A stretch of DNA of 64,000 bases from Parelaphostrongylus tenuis. Lineage: Eukaryota > Nematoda > Chromadorea > Rhabditida > Metastrongylidae. The notes below the pieces were generated by a model. The model made no database searches and was not told where the DNA came from. It worked only from the letters and a program-made list of their open reading frames with translations. Within the stretch, counting starts at the first letter, position 1. Every line of letters begins with the position of its first letter. Position numbers and translations under genes: made by a program. Positions 42,126 to 53,314 of the stretch are shown piece by piece. The stretch is from assembly GCA_019055375.1 (NCBI GenBank), contig JAHQIW010005527.1:62001-126000 (forward strand). Reading direction: 5' to 3'.

Positions 42126-42185
42126 TACAAAATCTCATAACAGACCTCATGACACGTTGACTCAAATTATAATTATGAGCAATAT

Positions 42186-43302
42186 TGTCGGGGAAGAACG
42201 GAACAGCAGCACCTCGTCCAAACAGGATTAGACCAAAACACCTAAAGAACCTACCGCCAGTTCTCATTAACACCCTCTCTCGGCTCTTTACTTGCTACCT
42301 GTCAATGCAAGGTTTCCATTCAATGGAAATCCACCGAGACCGCATTGTTGTTGAAAAAGGGATACCTTCACTACATAGGCAATTATAGCCCAATCTGCTT
42401 GCTGTCCGTTGTCTATAAACTCTTCACTTGAGTCATCCTTAACAAGATTGGCAGAACACTGGACGCAGGACAGCCATGCGAAGAAGCAGGGTTCCGTGAA
42501 GGATTTAGTACTATAGACTTCATCCACGCGGTCACAACACTCATTGAAGTTTAACGAAAGTATATATTACTGCTCTGTCTCACTCTCATCGATTCAAAAA
42601 AAAGCCTTTGATTCAGTGGAAACAGAAGCGACTATAGAACTTCTGGACAACCAAGGCATCCATACTCGGTGCATCACCATGCTTCTTGAGCAACATAAAG
42701 TTTCACGACCAAGATATTGCCAGTCTACGACAATATTACCATTGACGTAAGAAAAGGGGTTCGACGAGGCGATACAATTTCGCCAAAACTATTCATTGCA
42801 ACCCTACAAAACGTCATGCGAACTTAGATGGACGAATTGAGTGAAAATTGACGGTCGACAATTAAACCATCTTCGCTTTGCTGACGATATCGTCCTCATA
42901 ACACCAAACATCAGCCAAGTGGAACGAATATTAACCGATTTCGGTAACGCCTGTGGAAAGATTGGTCTTCAATTAAATCTAACGAAAGCGATGTTTATGA
43001 GGAACGGATGGATTTTGAATGCCCCATTCACGCTCAACGGAACGACAATCTCCGAATGCTCCAGTTACGTCTATCTAGGTCGTGAAATCAACATGATGAA
43101 CGACCTAGCTCCAGAGTTGAGCAGGAGGAAACGAGCGGCTTGGGGAACGTTTAAGAGCATCGTCGATGTAGTGAAGAGGACAAAGAACATCCGACTCCGT
43201 ACCCACCTTCTCGACTCGACGATTATCCCTGCCTCAACGTATGAAGCAGAATCCTGGTCGCTACGTAAGCAGAATGATAGATTGCTTGGCCTTGATCGTT
43301 AG
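42186..43302 (+). pseudogene. RTE retrotransposon, reverse transcriptase half
   Basis: Continues the copy that begins at 39960: RIRPKHLKNLPPVLINTL, the fingers, LIDSKKAFDSVETEA (one extra base), RRGDTISPKLFIATLQN, then an intact frame (42841-43302) with FADDIVLITPNIS, LNLTKAMFMRNGW and YVYLGREINMMND. The catalytic FADD is intact, unlike in the copies at 6825 and 49612. Broken by frameshifts, and by a foldback inserted at 43303. Confidence 0.9.
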
Positions 43303-43640
43303 TCAAATCCCATTTTATTTGACTGCCTCTAGCGGTGATATAATGTTGCAACACCCAATGATGTAGAGTGCGTGCAAAAACTTTTGCGTCACTTGGGATT
43401 CTAACCCACATTTCACCCACCTGGGGCGCGTGCTCAGCCGTGCACTACCGACGCTAGTTTTTCAACGCCACTCTTTCTATACCTTTGACAGTTGGCTGCC
43501 GACAGATAGACGCGTTGTAGCATCCGGATAGGGTGAAATGTGGGTTCGAGTTCCAACTGAAACAAAAGTTTTTGCCCATTACTCAATAGCATCAGGTATA
43601 TTGTAACATCATACCACCGCTAGAGGCGGTTAATAAAAAT
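43303..43640. mobile_element. tRNA-like foldback (MITE-like), complete, inside RTE
   Basis: The termini CCTCTAGCGGTG (43325-43336) and CACCGCTAGAGG (43615-43626) are inverted repeats, continuing inward as ATAATGTTGCAAC and GTAACATCAT. Each arm holds a B-box-like motif: GGGTTCGAGTTCC on plus (43541-43553) and GGGTTAGAATCCC on minus (43397-43409), each preceded by GGTGAAATGTG. It cleanly splits the RTE, whose 3' tail resumes at 43641. Confidence 0.7.
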
Positions 43641-43722
43641 AAATTCTGAAAAGTGGAAGTGTTGCTGGTGTCCGTTCAAGTTACTCGACGATCAACGGGA
43701 CGAGAGGTGATACAGGTGATAA
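43641..43722 (+). pseudogene. RTE 3' terminus
   Basis: GTGGAAGTGTTGCTGG, GACGATCAACGGGACGA and AGGTGATACAGGTGATAAG are the family's 3' end, completing the copy that starts at 39960. About 500 bp of coding sequence before this end is missing, so a deletion accompanied or preceded the foldback insertion. Confidence 0.85.
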
Positions 43723-44380
43723 GTGCCATGATGTGCCTCATAAAAGGCTTAGAATATGTTGTTTAATTATAGTATTAAAATTGCAGAAACTTACGCTACT
43801 GAGCAATAATAATAGTTCAAGATAAGTGCTGTGCCTTGCTCGATCCGTCTGACACATAGCTAATTTTTCTGCTACAGCTGACGGAAAGCTACTTTGTAAA
43901 ATAAACGCATTTACGAATTTTTTTGGATTTATGCTGCTGAGTGATTACGGATACTCTTAGGGGAGGTCTTGTCCTGAGAATTGTGCACGCTATAATGCTC
44001 GTTGCATGTGAAGTAGAAGTTTATATTCTGTACTGGAGGGAAGTTATGATGCTAGTAAAAGTTAAAAGCGCTGTAAGAATACTCTTCTTGAAGGCAAAGT
44101 CATTTTTGAATTTTTCAACGCTTGAGCTTTCGAATAGATGTCAGAATTCCAGTGAAGTTCTTTGTTCAACGGAAAATTCTTCTACAAATTTACCTGTTAG
44201 ATAATGGATAAATACCTTTTCTTAGCTTTTTCACAGAATTACCCAGTATTCGATGTAAGGTGATTGTTTGAAAGGCTTAGAGGGTTTGAAAACAAATAGA
44301 CGAGCCAGTGCTCGATTTGTAATGTTTTGCTGTTACGTGTTTAATGGAGATGAGTGCTTTAAGACTTGTAGTTTTTGTGC
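43723..44380. other. No confirmed gene
   Basis: The 5' exons of the following secreted-protein copy should lie here or earlier but are not recognisable. An 87-codon plus frame at 43941-44204 has no support. Confidence 0.3.
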
Positions 44381-44382
44381 AG

Positions 44383-44748
44383 TCAAAACGGGAAATAAAA
44401 TGACTCCACGGCGCTGCATCATCGTCGGCACCACTGTGACGGGAATTTGTACTGCTCTCAGTGCGAACGGAGGAATGTGCACTATGCCAAAGCTTAACGA
44501 TGTGGATATAACGTCTGTTACCGCCAATTACACGACGATTTCAGGAACACTTATGGTTTGATCGGCTCTCTTTTTTATGGAAATTTATTTTATGATGCAA
44601 AAAATTTGTATAGACCACAAATACCATCATGGCAAAATGGTCGAGACAGATGTGGCAAGATGTATTGAACAGAGCGGTTCGCTGGCTGGCATTGGGACCA
44701 TTTCGTGCAAATTTCTTCTCTGCAATTGGCACCATTAATGACAATTGA
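44383..44748 (+). CDS. Secreted-protein family copy 4, exons C and D
   Basis: Exon C (44383-44555) follows TTTTTGTGCAG and encodes RRCIIVGTTVTGICTALSAN, GGMCTMPKLNDVDITSV and TTISGTLM before a GTTTGA donor. Exon D (44614-44748) follows TTTGTATAG and encodes TTNTIMAKWSRQMWQDVLNR and LALGPFRANFFSAIGTINDN, then TGA. Phase is consistent across the 58-bp intron, and phase 1 at the 5' border fits exon B of the other copies. Both exons are open with paired cysteines. Exons 1, A and B are absent nearby, so this is a 3' remnant or part of a rearranged gene. I do not know the family's function. Confidence 0.55.
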
Positions 44749-44749
44749 A

Positions 44750-46110
44750 ATTGACTCATAACATGCTTGGTGCAAGCATTTTGATTTGATCGATATTTCT
44801 TGTAATAATGACGATAAATTGGCAGATTACATAGTGTTGATTTGTGAGAGTGATGTAAAAAAAACTGCGCCGAAGTTCGAAATGTGATTAGGACTTAGTG
44901 GTTCGTTCAAAATATAGCTGAAAATTTTGCAAACAGAAAATCACGAAAAAGAGTCATTCTGAAAAAGTATAAACAGGAGGGAAATAAGAAAATCTAGAAT
45001 AGATAATCTGAGTGGTATCTACTGCAACAGAACTTAGAAGCTGTGACTAGAATATAAATGTCATGTCCGCTCTCCAAAAAGTGGTTTTATAGTCGCAGCT
45101 GAAGTCACTCAAATGACATCGAGAAAAAATCATTCCGAAACTCTAAATTCTTGTAAATATAATTCTCCTCTGAGGACGTTGGTCAGTAAGAATAAAAAGT
45201 AGTCTACCTGCATCTTATGGATTGGCGACCGTCTCGTGGAGTTGCCACATATCTCACAAAAGACTCAGAAATGATTGGTATGAAAGGTGTAGTTGTTCAT
45301 TCAATTTTAGACGATCCCATACGTTTGCATTTGTAAAAATCACAGCCTTAGCCATTACGAATGCTTTCAAATTGACTTGCACAGCAAACACAGTGGAATT
45401 CGAAATGTTTGCAAAGCATAGAAGAGGTCCTTTCAAACATGGACTGCGTGTTCCTCGCTCGCAAGTCTTAATTGACATGAGCCTTCTTGGAGGAATATTC
45501 AAGGGCTCCCATCAACAGTTCACAATGAGCATGTGTTTAGAAGAATGACTTTGCTTTGAACTATTCAAGAGTTCTAGAAGAACTCAGTGGTTAGCACCCA
45601 ACGATCATTCTCTGATGAATACATCGCACTGTCAGTCAACCAGCAAACGTGTTGTACAAAGAGGCGCTGATAATAGAATTTACTTCATTCAGGCGGAGAC
45701 GGCAGTGCTCCAATGGATCTGAACGTGAGCTAGTATGCAGCGTCATATTGCGAGCGCAAACGATTGTACAACAATCGATTTGATCTAAGATTACAGAGCG
45801 AATCAGTTAAGGCATGATTGGACAACTTTCACAACAAAGAGGAGATTGCTAAGCAGCTTCTGAAGAAACACGTCAAGAAGGAAGACATGACCTTTTCGAA
45901 CGAATACTCGTAAGCCTTTCATTTTTGTGCACTATAATGTCATTTCCATTGTTATAATTCTTTTGATGATGTGGATGGCTGAACAGCATGCATTGTTTGA
46001 CCTACTAGCATTAGGAGCGCCTTTCTTTCTACGGTTTCACTCCGATTAAGATTTTCCAAAGGTGATTTAGGTGAATTGGAGTGGTGTAATGCAACAATAA
46101 TCATAATAAT
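44750..46110. other. Duplicated 3' flank, then nothing recognised
   Basis: 44750-44960 resembles 18600-18800 downstream of copy 2. A 108-codon plus frame at 45222-45548 and an overlapping minus frame are not distinguishable as coding. Confidence 0.3.
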
Positions 46111-46116
46111 TTGGAT

Positions 46117-46470
46117 TTTTTCATTTGACCGTTTTCAGCGGTGTCATGATGTTGCAACTATGTTTACAATATTGTTGAATAATATGCTAGATGTGAACGC
46201 TAAGCGCATTCAAACCTGCATTTCACTCTTTCCGAGGAGCGTGCTAACCACTGCACTGAAGCCGCTACTGTTCTGCCATCACTTTTTCTGCGACACAAAA
46301 CATTGAGCTGTTCGCCAGCCGTCGACGCGCCCTAGAGCGAGTGAATACGGGTTGGACTCCTGTGTGACGTTGTTTTGTTTTGCATATCACTATAATACTG
46401 GATATATATTTATAAGATCGTACGACAGCTAAAAGCGGTCAAGGAAATGAGAATTCTAGTCGATTATTAA
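46117..46470. mobile_element. tRNA-like foldback element, both arms
   Basis: Left TTTGACCGTTTTCAGCGGTG (46128-46147) and ATGATGTTGCAAC, right AGCTAAAAGCGGTC (46427-46440). The B-box-like GGGTTGGACTCC (46349-46360) follows GAGTGAATAC. The centre GCGTGCTAACCACTGCACTG matches the GCGTGCTCAGCCGTGCACTA of 43303-43640. Confidence 0.6.
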
Positions 46471-46494
46471 AAATTCAATATCTGCCAGCGTAAT

Positions 46495-46700
46495 CAAATC
46501 TAATGCCAATATAGGCTTGCTAGATCAAACCGTTAACGATTGCTTGCTAACAGATCGACGTTTTATGTCGCAGAATGAGTGATGGCAGAATAGAAAAGCC
46601 GATAGTGCAATTTGACACGTGGCAACGAAAGGGGTGAAATATTGGTTCTCATCACGTGTAACCTTCAAAGTTTATATATCAATGAACATTGATTTGATAT
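46495..46700. repeat. Dispersed repeat with tRNA-like remnant
   Basis: 46510-46560 matches 28600-28650 (AAACCGTTAACGATTG). It is followed by GGGGTGAAATATTGGTTCTC, a decayed B-box arm of the foldback family. Confidence 0.35.
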
Positions 46701-46859
46701 CTTGATAACAGTCGGAAAGAAGGACTGCGTTACGATGGGGCCAAATGAACACGCGTTTGCGAGAAAGACATTAGAACTATCAAGAAAAGGTACTACAAAA
46801 TCAACGGAATGCCAGAGACAATTTCTCGGTGGGGATTATTTGGCATAGGAAAAATGTTT

Positions 46860-49560
46860 TGGGTATCTTTCTCCTATGCTGCATCTAGCCCCTTGTAGAA
46901 AAGCGAATTCTTTGCTCTTATCTGACGTTGGTAGTCATTCGATAGCTTAACTCTTGAGAATTTGAACCGTCTACTTTCTTTTTCAAATCGTTTTTCTACT
47001 GCTTGTGAGAGTACAAATAATATTCTATTCCACTCAAGCATTTTTTGTTGTACAAAGGGATCCTTTTAGATTTCATTAGACCTTCGATATCACAAATTTC
47101 AATGATTTCAGTTGTATGTTTAGTTTTCAAAAAAATTCCCAGTATGTTGTTACATTCAAATGAACATCGGGTTCGCACTCGGCGTACACTACTTGGCTAG
47201 GTATAGAAGTTGCTCTGTATCGATCGCGCAGAGCATACAGATTTGGCCGCGTTTGAAAGACAACCTTGATTTCAGCATTGCAGCACAATAAAAAGCCCTG
47301 ATAAAAGCCAAGCAAACCACTGAGATCATCGAAAATGAGCTATTGAATAATTAGCGAAATTTTTCAAGAAAAGCTTTCTTCAGCGAAAAATCCTTAGGTG
47401 TTTTATAGAGCATTCCTTCTACCGTTATGACGTAACGTAGAGGCCATTTAGAGTAATAAAATACGCCATTCAATTTCTTGAATTTTCAGCTATCGAATGT
47501 ATGGTAAAGCCAATGAATTGATGACAGTGTTGCGAAATCCATTCACATATTAGGACAAAATATGCGGGCGCGTGTAAGATGCAATCCTAATGTTAGTGTT
47601 ACAGCGCATCAAAGAATGTCCTCGAAGAAACAAATACACCGTTGAGTTTCAGGACATTTGGCTCCTCGAATAGTTACTCAAATTTTGCGGGAATGGATTT
47701 GTTCAGTGAAATTGCTTGAATGTGAAATAAAATGTTACTCCTACTGCTATGACACAATGAAAAAAGACTTATAATAACTTCCATCTTTCAATTCTTGAGA
47801 CTCAAATTATCGAACAAATATTGAAAATTTTAAAAGAAGCAAAAAATGTGTTTTTTCCAAAGGGCCAGAATGGATGCAGAGTCTGCACCAGGTGTTCGTC
47901 CACTCTTCATCGCTGGAGCATTTCGGTTCAGGTGAAAATTTCAGTAGAATGACAAATCCGTTTTTTTCTTTTATTGTGACAAGAGGTGCATACTACGTTC
48001 TATTAGTGAGAACAACGAAGTTCTGCAATCGGAATTCATTTTTTGACTTTGCAGCGTATGCTGTGGTATTATATAGGAGAGCTTGATTCTAAGCAATCCT
48101 AGTTGCTACACAAAGGTTGAATATTACTAAGAAGACTTCTATAAACCTTCTTATTAGAAAGAATGCCCAGGTGTCAAAAAAATCTTCTGTACTTTTCAGC
48201 TATCTGAGCGCCATTCCGACCCTTCAGAAAAAGCCTATTTTGCGCTTGTTTCTGACGATTAAAGAATTATTCGGTAGCTCAAATCAAAAGACTTGGAACA
48301 GCTTGTTCCATCTTGAAAAAGGCCTTGCTATTGCGCTGGAAGGGCGAACATAATATCTTGTTTCTCATTCAAAGGTTTCTCCGTGAAAAAAGCTTTTCCT
48401 CGAAGTTTCAGCAATCAATCGATGGATCAAATATTAGCAATTCAAGTGATTTATTTGGTTTTGAAATGGTCACGCATTACATTGTAACAGCAAAGGAAGA
48501 TTGGGCATTGCAAAACTGGATCACTTCTTTCATCCGCTCCTCACTTTGATGCTTTGTAATAAACGTATTTTCTAGTCGTTTTCAACGTTCGAGTAGTCAT
48601 TCGATAGTTCAAGTCATAAGAATTATAGTGGTGTATTTTGTCTTCAAAAGGCCTTTTATTGCGCTGAAAAAGCACAAATAATCTTTTGTTTCTCATTAAA
48701 GGATTTCTCGCTGACCAAAGCTTTTCCTTTGGAGTTATATTAATCAATTGACTAGATTTCGAGAATTCGAATAGTTTAGTTGATTTTGAATTTTGACTTC
48801 GCATCACGCTGTAACAGCTAAAAGAAGATTTGGCTTCGCAATACTAAAAAAAAGCATCGAGTGCGGAGCCTAATTTTTTTGGCGCTCATGAAACATAAAG
48901 AAGTCCTTTCAGAAACCAAAAACATTAGTGGTATTCTTGAGATTTGATCTACGTTGGGTTCTTGAGAACTCAAGAGGGAGGCCCTGACCAGCGAGAAATC
49001 TTTGAATGAGGAACAAATTATTATTTTGCTCTTACAGCGCAATAACAAGGCCTTTTTGAAAATTAAATACACCATTCAAGTTCTTTGATAAGCTATCGAT
49101 TGATTATTCAGGCATTAAAACGCTCAATAGAGTGCGTTTTTCCCAATGGATTGATTGAAGAGAGGATAGTTGAAGTGGTCCATTTTTTGCGAAACCTAAT
49201 CTTCTTTTGGCTGTTGCGGCGTAATACCAAGTTCATTACAAAAACCAAATAAATCCTTGGAATCCTTACGATTCGATCTATCAATTGGTTAGTTAAACTC
49301 CGAAGAATAAGCCTAGGTCAGAGAAAGATCTTTCAATAGGGAACAAAATTTTATTCTCGCTCTTTCAGCGCAACAAGAAGGCTTTTTTGAAGATGAGATA
49401 CCCCTTCAAATTCTTTCGATTCATGCTATGGAACAATTATTTGATCATTTGAGCATTGAACAAAAGACCAAAAATACGTTTTTATAGGGGTCAAAATGGC
49501 GCTCAGATAACGATGTACTAAATCTTCATGTTGAAATAAAAACTGTATGAAGTGTAGTAA
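46860..49560. repeat. Diverged repeat block (CAAGCATTTC family)
   Basis: Repeats of CACTCAAGCATTTTTTG, CTTGCTATTGCGCTG against CTTTTATTGCGCTG, CTCATTAAAGGATTTCTCGC, CTGTAACAGC and CGATAGCTCAA, with 200-400 bp spacing. Open frames within (48117-48549) are by-products of the repeats. No gene is evident. Confidence 0.45.
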
Positions 49561-49611
49561 TGTTCTGCGGAGTCTGCGTAGCTCCGTTGGTTTTTTTTGC
49601 AGTTTCAGCAA

Positions 49612-50442
49612 TTGAACCATATTCGCTTTGCTGATGGTGTCGTGCTCATAACACCAAGCATCAGCAAGCGAAGCGAATGTTGACCGATTTCGACAACGCC
49701 TGTGTAAAGATTGTCTTCAACTAAATCTACGAAAACGATGTTCATGAGAAACTGATGGGTTTTGGATGCCCCATTCACGCTCAGCGGAACGAAAATCTCC
49801 GAATGCTCCAGTTACGTCTATCTAGGTCGTGAAATCAACATGACGAACGACCTAGCTCCAGAGTTGAGCAGGAGTAAACGAGCGGCTTTGGGGAAGTTTA
49901 AGAGCATCGAAAATGTAGTATAAAGTACAAAGAACATCTGACTCCTTGTCCACCTCTTCGACTCGACGATGTCCTTACGTATGCAGAAGAAACCTGGTCA
50001 CCACGCAAGCAGGATGAAAGATCACTTGGCGTTATTGAACGCGCTGTCAAAGGTCGATGCTAGCATTATCCCGTATCTTGCAAATGAGAGAAAGGATCCG
50101 AAGTTCCGACCTATGTCAGCGATCGATAATCAGAAACGCCGTTCTGCCCGCATATGTCGAAAATAAGGTGGGCCGGACACGTGATGCTCTTCAACGGCAA
50201 CCGATGGACGAGAGTCCTTACGGAGTGGATTCCTCAGTACATCAAGCGCTCTACAGAAGACCACCGACCCGTGGTCCGATTTCTTCACGAAAGCGATGGA
50301 GAAAAGATATGACGCTCAGCTAATCCCTAGAGCGAGGTGAACCCCTAGGCTACTCTTGCACGCAGTAGGAAAAAATTGAATGTTGTTGGCACTCGTTCGA
50401 GTCCCTCGACGACCATCGGGACGACAGGTGATACAGGTGATA
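49612..50442 (+). pseudogene. RTE retrotransposon, 3' half
   Basis: Begins at LNHIRFADGVVLITPSIS: the catalytic FADD is FADG. It continues through YVYLGREINM, KIRWAGH-type sequence in shifted frames, and the 3' end AGGTGATACAGGTGATA at about 50426-50442. 5' truncated, with many frameshifts. Confidence 0.9.
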
Positions 50443-50444
50443 TC

Positions 50445-50870
50445 GAAATGCTGATGAACGCTCATTCGTTAGCGCACACTATCCTAAAAAGCTGAATTTG
50501 AAAAAGACTTGCCAATGTTTTGTTTACTCTTATTTTTCAGTAATGGCGCTTAATTTCAGCATTCTGGACCACAGCTTAGATAAATGATATTTCGCTCTAT
50601 TTATGAGTTTGAACGGACTTCTTATAATCCTATATTATCACGGCTACCCGATTTCTCCTTTCTTCAGAGCTATGATGATTCAGTGCCCACAGCAACTGCC
50701 CTTTGGCAATGTTTGCCCTCACGGTCGTCACACTGAGGAGGATCGAGAAGGGTTAAGCACCGCTCAAATGAGATAGTGCTCTTAATGTTCCACCTTCTAC
50801 TGAACTCTAACCATGCTGAAGTGACCTGATGCCTACTAAACAGTAATCCACACAAAATAACGCAGTGAAA
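50445..50870. other. No confirmed gene
   Basis: A short ATG frame after TTTTTCAG at 50541 encodes MALNFSILDHSLDK then stop; too short to trust. Nothing else. Confidence 0.25.
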
Positions 50871-50874
50871 TAGG

Positions 50875-51000
50875 TCGGTGCAGATGACCGCCTGCATACC
50901 ACTAGACCCATCAGCTCAAAACATGCGATATCCCTATCAGATTATATCATTTTAAGTGGGTCCATAGAAATCGCTCGATAGAAGAGGCATGCTGTAAAGG
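50875..51000 (+). repeat. Family-3 hammerhead unit, 3' fragment
   Basis: CGCCTGCATACCACTAGACC and AGCTCAAAACATGCGATATC match 6677-6720 of the family-3 element, then AAGTGGGTCCATAGAAATCG. It starts within stem III, so only the sequence from about the cleavage site onward is kept. Confidence 0.55.
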
Positions 51001-51030
51001 TGAAGTAAAATTTTCGGTGCTTATGTGTTA

Positions 51031-51170
51031 GACGGCGACAAATTTTTGAGTCCATCTCATTCGTTGGTCAGGAAATCTTCTCAGAAGTGTTAGCAATCAT
51101 TAAAAAGCTCAAATCTCTAGCAAGAACTGTGTGCTGCCGGTTTTTTCAGATCACCTTTTATTTCGCTGTA
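51031..51170 (+). pseudogene. Decayed paralogue of the 12639 exon
   Basis: After GTGTTAG it begins ACGGCGACAAA, as at 12639, then after a frameshift encodes VLAIIKKLKSLARTVCCRFF against MLIIIRKLESLATSIHGRFL. An early TGA follows. It shows that the 12639 exon has relatives in this genome. Confidence 0.4.
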
Positions 51171-51284
51171 GCATAAAGAGCTTTCGCCTTCACTTTTACC
51201 ACGCGTATAAATCGCTGGAAGCTCGAAAAGCATCTCAGCGTGTAGACAATTCTCCGTAGCATCTGAATCTACGTTTTTATTTCA

Positions 51285-51378
51285 AGGTGCTGTTGATGTG
51301 GTGGAAATTCCCAAATTGAATAACGACATTTCAAAAGCGATAGTTCGTTCGCCCCGGCCACGTTCCCCTGCTCCGTGA
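51285..51378 (+). CDS. Possible terminal exon, unknown
   Basis: After TTTTTATTTCAAG the frame encodes AVDVVEIPKLNNDISKAIV and RSPRPRSPAP, then TGA. Amino-acid composition is protein-like and the acceptor is T-rich, though it ends AAG. Upstream exons on this strand were not identified beyond the decayed exon at 51031. Confidence 0.3.
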
Positions 51379-51379
51379 G

Positions 51380-51839
51380 TTGGCCGGTAAGCAAAGTCGC
51401 CGAAAAGGTTCATAGCTGAGTAATATGTGAACGGAAAGACACAGCAACGACTCGTCAGTGAGATAATCACCTAATCTACCACGTGACTCGACAGTGATCT
51501 ACCGCATTGCGTTTATACGCGAACTATTATTTTTACTGAGGATTTTTTTTCCGCATCGGTAGAAACTTGAAATAAAACACGTGATTTTGACACAACGGAA
51601 ACATTGCACACGCTGACATGCTTTTCGTGCTTCTAGCAATTTTTACTCGTAGTAAGAATGGAGGCGGAATGCGAGTGAGAGATAAATATTTTTTCTGGAT
51701 GCTACAGATTTATAACGAGATGCTTTCAAAATACCCTACGAAGCATTGTTGTAGGCAGAGATTTCAGCTTTCGAATAATTACAAATACAACTATGAACAT
51801 TGTCTGTTCAGCTAATTAGAGTGGCTTAAATATTTGTCA
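51380..51839. other. No recognised feature
   Basis: AT-rich sequence with a 65-codon frame at 51618-51815 and no support. Confidence 0.3.
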
Positions 51840-52690
51840 CAGCTTAATATACACAATTTTCCTTCCACACTCAAGCATCTTCGCTGGGCAGAGCTCTCCA
51901 TTCAGATTTTCAATATCGATGCGATAGCACAAATCTCAACAATTTCAATAATAAGCTTGGTTTTTGAGAAGATTTTTCAATATCTTGTTACAGCTCATTG
52001 AGTTCATTGTTACAGACCACTGAGTTTCGCACAGGTCACTGTGTCGCTTGCGCAGCGTAATTCACATGTGGCGTCCCGTGCGCGCTTAGTATGGAGCTCG
52101 TGTTTTTTCTAGTTGTAACGACGAACCAAGAAAGTCTCCTTCAAAACTTAAGCACTTCCTTTTTGAATAACATATTCTTTTCCCTGCTACAGTGTAATAC
52201 AGAGACCCATCAAAAAATGAAGTAACGTCTTCTCATTTCTTCGAGATTCATACTATCGAACAACTGCTAAAATATCTACAAAGAGCGAAAAATGTGTATT
52301 TCGAATGTGGGTGCTGATAGGAGATGTAACGCATTATGCGCAAGTAATGAACGCGCGTTCTTCTTACACTCACTTGTGCTACGTATTAGAAATACTTCTA
52401 TATAAACCTTGGCTAGAGTGCTTAGTTGTAGAAGGTGTGCTTTCAGGCTACGTTCTCGCAAGACAGGCGACACAAATGCTCAGTAGGGTTGAAAGTATTC
52501 ACAATGAGGTGGTATTACCATTGAAAAATAAGGACTTCACGAGAAATAGTCACTCATTGTATCTAAGAATCTTCGCCAAGAGTTCATTCGCAATAATCCA
52601 GCCTTTGCGTAACGATAAGACACCTTTAAGTTATAAACTTCACCTATAATTACCAATAAACCACCTATGACGTCTGAGAGGCGCAGTAGC
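51840..52690 (+). repeat. 0.9-kb repeat, inverted relative to 57850-58775
   Basis: Landmarks in reverse order on the other copy: CACTCAAGCATCTTCGCTG, TGAGTTCATTGTTACAG, TTGCGCAGCGTAATTCACAT, CTACGTTCTCGCAAGACAGG, ACTTCACCTATAATTA and CACCTATGACGTCTGAG. It belongs to the CAAGCATTTC vocabulary seen at 30541 and 46860. Confidence 0.6.
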
Positions 52691-53109
52691 ATTTTAGGCG
52701 TGAAATATGATCTTCTTTTCGTTCTTTACAGCGTAATATGACAACCTTCCAAAAAACCAACAGCATCACCAAAATCCTCGAAATTTGGGCTATCTAAAAA
52801 GTGTTGAAATCATAATGAAGAGCCCATACAACGGCACGAGTCGGGCTAATGAATAAAATTGAGTGTGAAAATAACTTTATTTTCGCTGTTACAACGTAAT
52901 AAACTAATTTCTTCTGAAGCCAACTCTAAATACACGGAGACCTAATCTTAAGAGCAATATTCCAAACAAGGTAGCATTTGTTATGCCGGCAGAAAAATCA
53001 TTGCCAAAGTGATAAGTGCGTACAACATAACGAACACTTACTGCCTGACGAACGGAAATTCGTGGAATATTCATCACTTGATTTATTTCCAGATCAATTA
53101 GAAAACTAG

Positions 53110-53312
53110 GATACGACGCGAGGCAAACTGTTTACTACGTTTCGAAGATAGCATTTGGATTTTTTGATAATCTTTTTGAAACACATGGAGAAATGGTATA
53201 CACTGTGAAGAGCTTTCCGATTCATATGAATGGAGTGAAACTTCAAAATAGAACGTTTACTATGACAAATTTTGCTCTTTTTGCACATGGTGGAAAAATT
53301 GTGAGCAATTGA
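53110..53312 (+). CDS. Terminal exon, unknown protein
   Basis: After the acceptor GAAAACTAG the frame encodes YDARQTVYYVSKIAFGFFDN, then GEMVYTVKSFPIHMNGVKL and FTMTNFALFAHGGKIVSN, ending at TGA 53310-53312. It is uninterrupted, with balanced composition and aromatic-rich beta-like segments. I do not recognise the family, and upstream exons are not visible next to the repeat block that ends near 53090. Confidence 0.45.
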
Positions 53313-53314
53313 CG

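Larger units (their letters stand above)
41613..42185. mobile_element. Family-1 hammerhead foldback inside RTE
   Basis: A left minus-strand arm (about 41640-41830) and a right plus-strand arm (about 41930-42180) carry the same unit: hammerhead, CTTCGTCTTTGGCC-type flank, the CGACGGCATACGACTT against AAATCGTTCGCAGTCG block, and ATTATAA ends. It replaces roughly 100 bp of RTE sequence between the endonuclease linker and the RT. No protein is encoded. Confidence 0.65.

Noticed and set aside
48117..48549. Pair of 78-codon plus-strand frames
   Set aside because: They consist of repeated blocks that recur at 30541, 46860 and 57850 in other frames.
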